From: Lentisphaeria bacterium
Lineage (GTDB): Bacteria > Verrucomicrobiota > Lentisphaeria > Oligosphaerales > Oligosphaeraceae
NCBI GenBank assembly: GCA_016288215.1
Contig: JAEEYQ010000006.1
Span: 33,532-97,531, forward strand
Length of the DNA: 64,000 bases
Direction of reading: 5' to 3'
In this document: piece after piece, positions 10,901 through 18,670 of the stretch
How the letters are laid out: each line of letters opens with the position of its first letter
Position numbering within the stretch: the first letter of the stretch is position 1
Notes under the pieces: model-generated
Database searches by the model: none
Seen by the model: only the letters and a program-made list of their open reading frames with translations
What the model was told of the DNA's origin: nothing
Made by a program: the position numbers and the translations under genes

Positions 10901-11452
10901 AATTCAGAGGAATATCGTGGCGGGGGGTACTACGAGAACTATCAGGTGGTGGAGGCCACGTCCTCCTTCGCTGTCCTCCGCTGCCAGTTTGAGGACGGCG
11001 TCATTGCCACCCGCACCATCTCCCTGCTTCCTGACCAGCCGGGCTTCCGGGTGACTACCCAATACAACGCCGTCTCGGACTCGCATGCTCGCTGTTGCCG
11101 CAACCATCCGGAGTTCAATGTGATAAACATGAAGGATGCCACGTTGTTCATCAAAAAGGCTGATGGCTCTATCTTGCGGACAACTGTCCCCTGGGACAAG
11201 AAGTGGCCGGATGACGAGATATGGTATCGCGACGAGGACATTCCCGCCGGCGAATGGGGCATCCAGTTCCCCTTGAACGGCAAGACCGCCACGCTCACCT
11301 GCCGCTTTGACCCTGCGACCGTCAAAACCTGTTATGTCAATGTGTGTGACGCCGATTCTCGCTTCAACCTGGAGGAGTGGACGACCGACATGCCCGTGAC
11401 CCCCACGTCCGGCCCCCGCCTCTCCAATACGTATCTCTTTACCTTGGAGTAG
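7934..11452 (+). CDS. Secreted DUF4838 family protein, full length (paralogue 2)
   Basis: This is a 1172-aa protein starting with a signal peptide (MFTTNFRRPW...SSMSYAQ). Residues of about 30-175 form a beta-sandwich like the CBM4/9 carbohydrate-binding modules (NLWQDSDFEQTG, VEPFAVYEAKAFVRRDP, YGWDSFGW). About 180-345 is a helical linker. About 355-490 is a GH67-N-like domain (PTPSERHAARELNHFLYLITG). The DUF4838 core follows from about 495, with SQNDWHNYCTCRNC and GIYEESSYFS, and a mutarotase-like beta domain from about 930 to the end (GGRIWRAVHKASGHEIL). Similarity to the genes at 11647 and 15187 is high along the whole length. It sits directly behind the truncated AbiEii gene, with a strong SD of its own. 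An exported, glycan-active role is inferred; the reaction is not known. Confidence 0.88.
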   Translation: MFTTNFRRPWAAACVASILTLCSSMSYAQDKNLWQDSDFEQTGEAIPNPHSGAKVGKFSITHKNHWDAYQNVQMGVEPFAVYEAKAFVRRDPANSGYAQALLAYGWDSFGWSFMAAADVPATDQWTHVSTHICVPANIVNFCPLAIGEFQGDGTFTAYIDDLEFVKILSGEEHIAKLQQKAASDLNNNECELLARYLLKENRLDEMDKLRLATSHDHARADIACLLAKRADTSAAKVPFVADMICHGGLNLAEGKQRLEEFLQKLSVEDDIAVCIAAIRQGGDWDSIRNGVEQVRQLLENRNTYAAPNDLQYILQDLAAAKDALAAPQREEGESLLNALTDNVKAMQGTLREQQGSRVVTISGVPLTADGTAIVLPQNPTPSERHAARELNHFLYLITGLNLQIVDETAPLPPRVICIGRNAKAAEYGFDVDYAKLGLEGIHIESANGNLMLAGGKRGVLYAVYHFLEDYLGCQWFTPDCDKIPNSGRVDLGDFRKVYVPPLEYRDTDSPVCRPMTFGVRNQLNGLYSLADEAWGEHIMYRGFVHTFFELVPPAQYAKDHPEYYSEINGKRVVDKSQLCLTNPDVKRIATETVRRWMQEHPEATIFSVSQNDWHNYCTCRNCRELAEKEGSQAGPLLHFVNHIADAVRDEFPDKIVDTLAYQYTRKPPKFVKPVSNVCVRLCSIECCFVHPLENCTFNKTFVDDIIGWSKICNRLHIWDYVINYAHSIQPFPNLKVLKPNIKFFVNHGVTGIYEESSYFSQGCELSELRTYMLAKLLWDPSYDDNKAIEDFTDAYYGPAGAFIRQYLDTIHTICDQDGHVGIYAAPGQYLTDKDMLQKASECLEKAKDAVKDNPTLLQRVELVSLPLLYTNIEMDTALLHRDGNTLTYGKSSQGALLEEFTRIAKQAKVTQVSEGTMLDEWLKRKHAMEKDPIKEIVTLESPFILMELLPSMGGRIWRAVHKASGHEILRVVGNDEAGFTPKDAGYEEYNSEEYRGGGYYENYQVVEATSSFAVLRCQFEDGVIATRTISLLPDQPGFRVTTQYNAVSDSHARCCRNHPEFNVINMKDATLFIKKADGSILRTTVPWDKKWPDDEIWYRDEDIPAGEWGIQFPLNGKTATLTCRFDPATVKTCYVNVCDADSRFNLEEWTTDMPVTPTSGPRLSNTYLFTLE

Positions 11453-11646
11453 GTTGGATGGTGCTATTCAGGATTCCGCTAAAACCTATGGAATACACGG
11501 AAAAAACTGAAAGGACAAGTCAAATGGCTCAAGTCCCTCTTGAGTGAAAAGGGAGGCGGGCGTCAACGTCTTCTGAGTTATTCTGTGTGTGCTATGGACT
11601 CATCGAAAAGGGATGATTGCATCATTGTTGATTAGGAAAGGAAGCC

Positions 11647-14600
11647 ATGTTTTCTGCAATCTCTTGGCGATCGTCGAAGGCAAGCATTTTCTGTTCTATT
11701 GTAACTCTTTGTGTGTCAATGACTTATGCACAAGAAGGAAATCTGTGGCAAGACCCTGGCTTTGAGCAGCTTGGGGAGGCGATCGCCAATCCCCACGGCG
11801 GCGCGAAGGCCGGACGATTCACCATTGCCCATAAGAATGTTCGGGACACCTATGAGCAGCGTCAGCTGGACGTGGAGCCTTTCGCCGTCTACGAGGTGAC
11901 GGCCTTTGTCCGCCGCGACCCCGCCAGCAGCGGCTATGTCCAGGCCCTTCACGCCCATGGGTGGGACTCCTTCGGATGGGGTTTCACCACATGGATCGAT
12001 GTTCCCGTCACGGACCAATGGACTCCCGTCTCCACTCGCATCAGCGTGCCCGACAACACGGTCACCTTCAACTGCCTCGCCATCGGCGGCTCCAAAGGGC
12101 ATGGGGACATCACCGCCTACATCGACGACCTGAAAATCGTCAAAATCCTCTCCGGAGAGGAACATCTCAGCCAGCTGAGGCAGAAGGCGGTCGCCGACCT
12201 GAATCTGGCCGAATGCGAGATGCTGGCTCGTTACTGGTTGAAGGAGAACAGGTTAGACGAAATGGACAAACTGCGGCTTGCCACGCCCCATGACCAGGCG
12301 AGGGCGGACATCGCCTGCCTGCTGGCCCAGAAGGCAGAGGCTGACCCCGCCGCCCAAATCCCCTTCGTGGCGGACATGATTTGCCACGGGGCCCTGAACC
12401 TTGCCTATGGCGAAAAGCGGCTTCAGGAGTTCTTCGAAAGCCTCTCGTTCAGAAGCAGCGCCGCGGTCTGCGTCGCCGCCATCCGGCAGGGAGGGGATGC
12501 GGAGTCCATCCAGAAGGCCGTCCAGCAGTATCAGCGGTATCTGGACTCACAGGACACGTTCGCCACCGCCGCGGGAATTCAGGAGGCCATCCAGACTCTT
12601 GACGCCGCCAAAGGCACCTTGACGGGCCCGCAGGCGGCCGTTGGCGAGACGCTTCTGAACACCCTGACGGAAAACGCGAAGGCCCTCCATGACACGCTGT
12701 TGGCACGGCAGGGCTCCCGTGTCGTCACCATCAGCGGCATCCCCCTTACCGCCGACGGCACGGCTATTGTCCTTCCGCAGGAGCCGACTCCTTCGGAACG
12801 GCACGCCGCCAAAGAGCTGCGCCGCTATCTGTATGCGGTCACGGGCCTTGAACTTCCCATCGTGAACGAAACGGCTCCGCTGCCGCCTCACGTCATGCTC
12901 ATCGGCCGCAGCGCCAAAGCGGCGGCCTATGGCTTCGACGTGGACTACGCGAAACTGGGTCTGGAGGGCATCCACATCGAGAGCGCCAACGGCAATCTCA
13001 TGCTGGCCGGCGGCAAACGCGGCGTCGTCTACGCCGTCTACCGCTTTTTGGAGGAGTATCTGGACTGCCAATGGTTCATGGCGGACTGCGAACGAATCCC
13101 CAACAGCGGCCGCGCCGACTTGGGGGACTTCCGCAAGGTCTACGTGCCTCCGCTGGAGTACCGCGACACGGACTATTCCGTCTGCCGCCCCACGGCCTTT
13201 GGTGTGCGCAATCAGCTCAACGGCATCAACTCCATGGCTGACGAGGCATGGGGCGGCCACATCTCCTACTGCGGCTTCGTCCACACTTTTGAGCAGCTGG
13301 TCCCGCCTGAGAAGTACGGGATGGACCATCCGGAGTACTTTTCGGAAATCCATGGAAAGCGCCTGGTCAACAGCTCCCAACTCTGCCTCACCAATCCGGA
13401 CGTGAAGCGCATCGCGACGGAAACGATTCTGCAATGGATTCGTTCCAATCCGGAGGCCACCATCTTCAGCGTCTCGCAGAATGACTGGGGCAACTACTGC
13501 ACCTGCCCTGAATGCAGCGCCCTTGCCGAGAAGGAAGGCAGCCAGAGCGGCCCGCTGCTCCATTTCGTCAATCACATCGCCGACGCCGTGCGAGAGCAGT
13601 ACCCCGACAAGATCATCGACACTTTGGCCTACACCTATACCCGCAAGCCGCCGAAATACGTGAAGCCGGCCCCCAATGTGGCCGTCCGTCTTTGCAGCAT
13701 CGAATGCTGCTTCGCGCATCCGCTGGAGAGCTGCCCCGTCAACAAGACCTTCGTGGAGGACATCATCAACTGGTCCAAAATCTGCAAGCGCCTCCACATC
13801 TGGGACTACGTCATCAACTACGCCCACTGCATCCAGCCCTTCCCCAACCTCCGCGTCCTCAAGTCCAACATCAATTTCTTCATAAATCACGGTGTGACAG
13901 GTATTTACGAAGAAGCCAACTATTTCAGCCCAGGTGGCGAGCTGGCCGAGCTGCGCTCCTACATGCTGGCCAAGCTGCTGTGGGACCCCTCCGCAGACGA
14001 CCAAAAGGCCATCTTCGATTTCACGGAAGCCTACTACGGCCCCGCCGGCAAGCACATCCGCGACTATCTGGACACCATCCACACCGTCTGCGACAAGAAT
14101 CTCCATGTGCGCATCTACGATCCGCCGGAGGAGTATCTTGCGGACAAGGACATGCTCCAAAAGGCCGACGCCTGCCTTGAAAAGGCAATGGATGCCGTGA
14201 AGGACAATCCGACCCTGCTTCAGCGGGTGGAACTGGCCTCCTTGCCCATGCTCTACACCAACATCCAGTTTGGGACAGGGCAGCTCCAACGTAGCGGCAA
14301 CACGTTGAAAATCAATGGCGTATACAATGTAAAGAAGCTGGAGGACTTTGTCCGCATCGCCAAACGGGCGGATGTCACCCATGTCGCTGAAGGCACCAGA
14401 CTCGATGTGTGGCTCGCCCAAAAACAGGCCATTGGAGACAAGGAGACTTTGGACATCATTACGCTGGAGTCCCCTTTCATGATCGTGGAGCTGGTGCCGA
14501 CTTTGGGCGGTCGCGTCTGGCGGGCCGTCCACAAGGCCAGCGGCCATGAAATCCTGCGCGTCGTGGGCGACAATGACGTGGGCTACACGCCTAGCAATGG

Positions 14601-15156
14601 CGGTTATGAGGAATACAACAACGATCAATACCGCGGCAGTGGCTTCGGAGAGGCCTTCCAAGTGGTGGAGGCCACGTCCACCTTCGCCGTCCTCCGCTGC
14701 CAGTTCAAGGACGGCTCCATCGCCACCCGCACTGTCTCCCTCCTTTCCGACCAGCCCGGCTTCACGGTGACCACCCAATACAACGGCGTCACGTCGCTGA
14801 AAGCCCGTTGCTGCCGCAATCATCCGGAGTTCAATGTGCCGAAACCCACCGATGCCACCCTGTTTGTCAAAAAGGCTGACGGCATCTCCCGCTTCGATTT
14901 GAAGAAGCAGCAGAGCGAGATTTGGATGCAGGAGGACGCGCTTCCCGTCGGCGAATGGGGCATCCAGTTCCCCATCAACGGCAAGACCGCCACGCTGACC
15001 TGCCGCTTTGACCCCGCGAATGTCAAAACCTGTTATGTCCATGTGGCCCCCTATGAGAATCGCATCAATCTGGAGGAGTGGACAAAGGAGCTTCCTCTGA
15101 CGCCCACATTCGGCCCGCGCCTCAAAAACACATACATATTCACCATTGACCAATAG
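11647..15156 (+). CDS. Secreted DUF4838 family protein, full length (paralogue 3)
   Basis: This 1169-aa protein has the same five-part layout as paralogue 2: signal peptide (ends near MTYAQ), CBM4/9-like module (NLWQDPGFEQLG), helical linker, GH67-N-like domain (PTPSERHAAKELRRYLYAVTG), DUF4838 core with NDWGNYCTCPEC, and mutarotase-like C-terminus (LGGRVWRAVHKASGHEIL). The ATG at 11647 follows AGGAAAGGA, a good SD. A 194-base gap separates it from the previous copy, but only 30 bases separate it from the next, so paralogues 3 and 4 are probably cotranscribed. Parts of the core are almost identical at DNA level to the neighbouring copies, suggesting recent duplication or gene conversion. Substrate preference may differ, since the CBM-like module and the last 250 residues vary more than the core. 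Confidence 0.88.
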   Translation: MFSAISWRSSKASIFCSIVTLCVSMTYAQEGNLWQDPGFEQLGEAIANPHGGAKAGRFTIAHKNVRDTYEQRQLDVEPFAVYEVTAFVRRDPASSGYVQALHAHGWDSFGWGFTTWIDVPVTDQWTPVSTRISVPDNTVTFNCLAIGGSKGHGDITAYIDDLKIVKILSGEEHLSQLRQKAVADLNLAECEMLARYWLKENRLDEMDKLRLATPHDQARADIACLLAQKAEADPAAQIPFVADMICHGALNLAYGEKRLQEFFESLSFRSSAAVCVAAIRQGGDAESIQKAVQQYQRYLDSQDTFATAAGIQEAIQTLDAAKGTLTGPQAAVGETLLNTLTENAKALHDTLLARQGSRVVTISGIPLTADGTAIVLPQEPTPSERHAAKELRRYLYAVTGLELPIVNETAPLPPHVMLIGRSAKAAAYGFDVDYAKLGLEGIHIESANGNLMLAGGKRGVVYAVYRFLEEYLDCQWFMADCERIPNSGRADLGDFRKVYVPPLEYRDTDYSVCRPTAFGVRNQLNGINSMADEAWGGHISYCGFVHTFEQLVPPEKYGMDHPEYFSEIHGKRLVNSSQLCLTNPDVKRIATETILQWIRSNPEATIFSVSQNDWGNYCTCPECSALAEKEGSQSGPLLHFVNHIADAVREQYPDKIIDTLAYTYTRKPPKYVKPAPNVAVRLCSIECCFAHPLESCPVNKTFVEDIINWSKICKRLHIWDYVINYAHCIQPFPNLRVLKSNINFFINHGVTGIYEEANYFSPGGELAELRSYMLAKLLWDPSADDQKAIFDFTEAYYGPAGKHIRDYLDTIHTVCDKNLHVRIYDPPEEYLADKDMLQKADACLEKAMDAVKDNPTLLQRVELASLPMLYTNIQFGTGQLQRSGNTLKINGVYNVKKLEDFVRIAKRADVTHVAEGTRLDVWLAQKQAIGDKETLDIITLESPFMIVELVPTLGGRVWRAVHKASGHEILRVVGDNDVGYTPSNGGYEEYNNDQYRGSGFGEAFQVVEATSTFAVLRCQFKDGSIATRTVSLLSDQPGFTVTTQYNGVTSLKARCCRNHPEFNVPKPTDATLFVKKADGISRFDLKKQQSEIWMQEDALPVGEWGIQFPINGKTATLTCRFDPANVKTCYVHVAPYENRINLEEWTKELPLTPTFGPRLKNTYIFTIDQ

Positions 15157-15186
15157 CAACCATCCCGCAAAAAAAGGAAACCAACC

Positions 15187-18100
15187 ATGCTCAAAAGACT
15201 ATTCGTGTTCTGCTCTGTCATGGCGGCACTGACCTGCCTCAATGCACAAAATCTGTGGAAGGACCCTGGCTTCGAAAAAAGCGGCGTGTCCGTCCCCTTC
15301 GCCCACGGCGGCGAAAAGGTGGGCAGACATACGATTGGCGAAAAGGCCTATTGGCGTGAATATCAGCATGCTAGAGTGCCTGTGGAGCCTTTCGCCGTCT
15401 ATGAGGCCAGTGCCTATGTCCGCCGAGACGCCTCCGGCTCCGGAACCGTCTACGCCCTTCATTCCTATGGATGGGACAGCTTCGGATGGGCCTTCTGGTC
15501 CACTGACAGCGTTCCTGTGACAGACCAGTGGACGAAAGTCACCACTCGAATTTCAGTGCCGGCGGACTTCGTCGATTTCAGCCCTCTTGTCTTCAACAAC
15601 GCGGAGAACTCCACCGCCTACATCGACGATCTGGAAATCGTCAAAGTCATGTCAGCGGAAGACCACATCAGCCAGCTTAAGGCAATCGGCGACGACATTC
15701 CGGAGACCGAATGCTCGCTGCTTGCACGTTACTACCTCAAGCAGAATGACATGGATTCATTGCGCCTGCTGTTGCGCAGGAATGCCAGCGACCACGCGAA
15801 GTCTGATATCTATTGCCTGCTCGCCCAGCGGGAACAGGAGGCGAACAAGCAGCTTGCCAACGTCGTGGGCATGATTCGCTTCGGTGCCCTGAATTATCCA
15901 GACGGCCACAAGCGGCTTCAGGAATTCGTCGCCCCCTATTCCTGCCAGCAGTTGACGACCCTCTGCATGAGCGTCATCTCCCACGGCACCGACATGGCAT
16001 ACACCCGCAAAGTCATTGACCAGATAAAGAATCAGTTCGATAAAGGCTACCCCCTCTACGAACTGAAAGAGGCCCAAGGCATTTTTCAGGCAACGCAAGA
16101 AACGAATACCTTTCAACCCGAACAGAGCAAGCTACTTGCAGAACTCTCCTCCAATCTGCAGCGCCTTCTGAAGCGAGCGCTTGGCAGCCGCACCATCACG
16201 CTGGACAATGTGCCCCTCGTCGAAAAGGACTACGCCATCGTCCTTCCCGCGCAGCCCACGCCCTCTGAGACAAAGGCCGCCAGGGAACTCTGCTTCTTCC
16301 TGGAGAAAATCGCCGGACAATCCATTCCCATCAAAAAAGAAGACGAGCCGCTGCCTGCCCATGCCATCTTCATCGGCCGCAATACAAAGGCCGCCGAATA
16401 CGGCTTCAGCGTGGATTACGCCAAACTGGGCCTGGAGGGCATCCACATCGAAAGCAACAATGGCAATCTGATGCTCGCCGGTGGACAGCGCGGCGTCCTC
16501 TACGCCGTCTTCACCTTCCTGGAGGACTACCTGGGCTGCCAGTGGTTCACGGCGGACTGCTCCACGATTCCGGCCAACGGCGCCGTCGCCCTCAATGGCA
16601 TCCGCAAAGTCTACGTTCCCCCGCTGGAATACCGCGACACGGACTATCCCAACTGCCGTCCGCCCGAATTCGGCGTGCGCAACAAGCTCAACGGCCTCTA
16701 CTCCAGTGCGGAAGAGGATTGGGGCGAACACATCCGATACAAGGGTTTCGTCCACACCTTCGGCAGCCTCGTCCCGCAGGAAATCTATGCGGCGGGGCAT
16801 CCTGAATACTATTCGGAAATCAACGGCGTCCGCGTGCTGGAGCGCACCCAGCTCTGCCTGACCAATCCAGACGTGAAGCGCATCGCGCTGGAGACCGTTC
16901 GCAACTGGCTCCACGACAATCCGGAAGCCACCATCTTCAGCGTCTCCCAGAACGACTGGGCCAACTACTGCACCTGCAAGGAATGCAGCGCCCTCGCCGA
17001 AAAGGAAGGCAGCCAGGCAGGCCCACTGCTCCATTTCGTCAATTACATCGCAGACGGCGTCCGCGACGAATTTCCTGACAAAATCATCGACACACTTGCC
17101 TACCAGTACACCCGCAAGCCGCCAAAATTCGTCAAGCCCGCACCAAACGTGGCCGTCCGCCTCTGCAGCATCGAATGCTGCTTCGCCCATCCCCTGGAGA
17201 GCTGCCCCTTCAACAAGACTTTCGTGGACGACATCATCGGCTGGTCCAAAATCTGCAAGCGCCTCCACATCTGGGACTACGTCATCAACTACGCCCACTG
17301 CATCCAGCCCTTCCCGAACTTCCGTGTCTTGAAGCCCAACATCAATTTCTTCATAAATCACGGCGTTACAGGAATTTACGAAGAGGCGAACTATTTCAGC
17401 AAAGGCGGTGAGTTGGCCGAGCTGCGCACCTACGTGCTCGCCAAATGCCTATGGGACCCCTCCTACGACGACAAAAAGGCCGTCTTTGATTTCACGGAAG
17501 CCTACTACGGCCCCGCCGGCCAGCACATCCGTGACTATCTGGAACTCATCCACACCGTCTGCGACAAGCCTGGCCTGCATCTTCGCATCTACACCTCCCC
17601 AAACAACTATCTCAATGATCCGGAGATGCTTGCGAAGGCCTCCGTTTGTCTGGACAAGGCGCTGGAAGCCGTGAAGGACGACGAGACGCTGCGCCACCGC
17701 GTGGAAGTTGCCACGCTGCCGCTCATCTACACAAAAATCGCGCTGGTCAACAACAGCTTCTGGCGCAAGGGCAACATGCTTTCCACCTCCATCGCCGAAA
17801 GCGACCTGTTGAACGTCTTTGAGAGAGTCGCTAAAAAGGAAGGCATCAATGCCGTCGCCGAAGGCAGGAGCTATAATGATTGGGTCGAAAAGCAGAAGAA
17901 GTCCAAAGACGCGGAAGGGGTGGACATAGTCCAGCTCGAATCATCCTCATTCCTGCTGGAAATCCTCCCGAAGCTCGGCGGACGCATCTGGCGCGCCGTC
18001 GACAAGAAAAGCGGCTACGAGCTGCTGCGCGTTGTCGGCGACGACAAGAGCGGCCTCGCCCCCGGAATCGGCGGCTACGAAGAATATAACTGCGATGAAT

Positions 18101-18636
18101 ACCGCGGCGGCGGCCATATGGAGACCTACCAGCTGGTGGAACAGTCGGCGGACACGGTCATTCTCCGCTGCCAGTTCAAGGACGGCGCCATCGCCACCCG
18201 CCGCATCTCCATTCTTCCCGACCAGGCGGGATTCACTGTAACCACCCAGTTCACAGGCATTAAGGATATGAAGGCACGCAGCTGCCGCGTCCATCCCGAA
18301 TTCCATATCGTTAATGCCGAAGATGCTGTCCTCCGCACCAAGACGATGGACGGCAGTTTCACGGAAGCGCCTCTGAACAAGCTCTTCATAGGCGGTGAAA
18401 TCTGGCTGAACAACGACAAGCTCATCCCCAACAATGAATGGGCCATCCAATTTCCGCTGGACGGCAGGAAGGCCACCCTCACTTGCCGCTTCAACCGAGA
18501 GGACGTCTCCATCTGCTATATCAATGTCGATGGGAGCGAAGAGCGTATCAATCTGGAGGAATGGACGAAGAAGCTGCCGCTGACTCCCACCTCCGGCCCA
18601 CGCCTATCCAACACGTATCTCTTTACCGTGGAGTAG
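15187..18636 (+). CDS. Secreted DUF4838 family protein, full length (paralogue 4)
   Basis: This 1149-aa protein begins with a clear signal peptide (MLKRLFVFCSVMAALTCLNA) and then NLWKDPGFEKSG of the CBM-like module. The helical linker is shorter and more divergent than in copies 2 and 3. The GH67-N-like part (PTPSETKAARELCFFLEKIAG), the core (NDWANYCTCKEC, GIYEEANYFS) and the C-terminal beta domain (LGGRIWRAVDKKSGYELL) are all present. An AAAGGAAA-type SD precedes the ATG. It starts 30 bases after paralogue 3 and ends 34 bases before the DUF5722-like gene, so the three probably form one transcription unit. Family role: predicted extracellular or periplasmic glycan enzyme of unproven chemistry. 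Confidence 0.88.
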   Translation: MLKRLFVFCSVMAALTCLNAQNLWKDPGFEKSGVSVPFAHGGEKVGRHTIGEKAYWREYQHARVPVEPFAVYEASAYVRRDASGSGTVYALHSYGWDSFGWAFWSTDSVPVTDQWTKVTTRISVPADFVDFSPLVFNNAENSTAYIDDLEIVKVMSAEDHISQLKAIGDDIPETECSLLARYYLKQNDMDSLRLLLRRNASDHAKSDIYCLLAQREQEANKQLANVVGMIRFGALNYPDGHKRLQEFVAPYSCQQLTTLCMSVISHGTDMAYTRKVIDQIKNQFDKGYPLYELKEAQGIFQATQETNTFQPEQSKLLAELSSNLQRLLKRALGSRTITLDNVPLVEKDYAIVLPAQPTPSETKAARELCFFLEKIAGQSIPIKKEDEPLPAHAIFIGRNTKAAEYGFSVDYAKLGLEGIHIESNNGNLMLAGGQRGVLYAVFTFLEDYLGCQWFTADCSTIPANGAVALNGIRKVYVPPLEYRDTDYPNCRPPEFGVRNKLNGLYSSAEEDWGEHIRYKGFVHTFGSLVPQEIYAAGHPEYYSEINGVRVLERTQLCLTNPDVKRIALETVRNWLHDNPEATIFSVSQNDWANYCTCKECSALAEKEGSQAGPLLHFVNYIADGVRDEFPDKIIDTLAYQYTRKPPKFVKPAPNVAVRLCSIECCFAHPLESCPFNKTFVDDIIGWSKICKRLHIWDYVINYAHCIQPFPNFRVLKPNINFFINHGVTGIYEEANYFSKGGELAELRTYVLAKCLWDPSYDDKKAVFDFTEAYYGPAGQHIRDYLELIHTVCDKPGLHLRIYTSPNNYLNDPEMLAKASVCLDKALEAVKDDETLRHRVEVATLPLIYTKIALVNNSFWRKGNMLSTSIAESDLLNVFERVAKKEGINAVAEGRSYNDWVEKQKKSKDAEGVDIVQLESSSFLLEILPKLGGRIWRAVDKKSGYELLRVVGDDKSGLAPGIGGYEEYNCDEYRGGGHMETYQLVEQSADTVILRCQFKDGAIATRRISILPDQAGFTVTTQFTGIKDMKARSCRVHPEFHIVNAEDAVLRTKTMDGSFTEAPLNKLFIGGEIWLNNDKLIPNNEWAIQFPLDGRKATLTCRFNREDVSICYINVDGSEERINLEEWTKKLPLTPTSGPRLSNTYLFTVE

Positions 18637-18659
18637 GTTATAAATTCGGAATAAAAGCG

Positions 18660-18665
18660 AGGAGG
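18660..18665 (+). promoter_or_regulatory. Shine-Dalgarno supporting a TTG start at 18671
   Basis: A perfect AGGAGG ends five bases before TTG at 18671. An ATG at 18666 overlaps it but is in another frame that gives no signal peptide. The first in-frame ATG (18692) is 26 bases from the SD, so TTG is the better start. Confidence 0.55.
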
Positions 18666-18670
18666 ATGTT

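Noticed and set aside
12547..15159. Long open frame of 870 codons on the minus strand opposite a DUF4838 gene
   Set aside because: It is a shadow of GC-rich coding sequence on the plus strand; the translation is Val/Ala/Gly-rich without domains, and the plus-strand gene has family motifs and a signal peptide.
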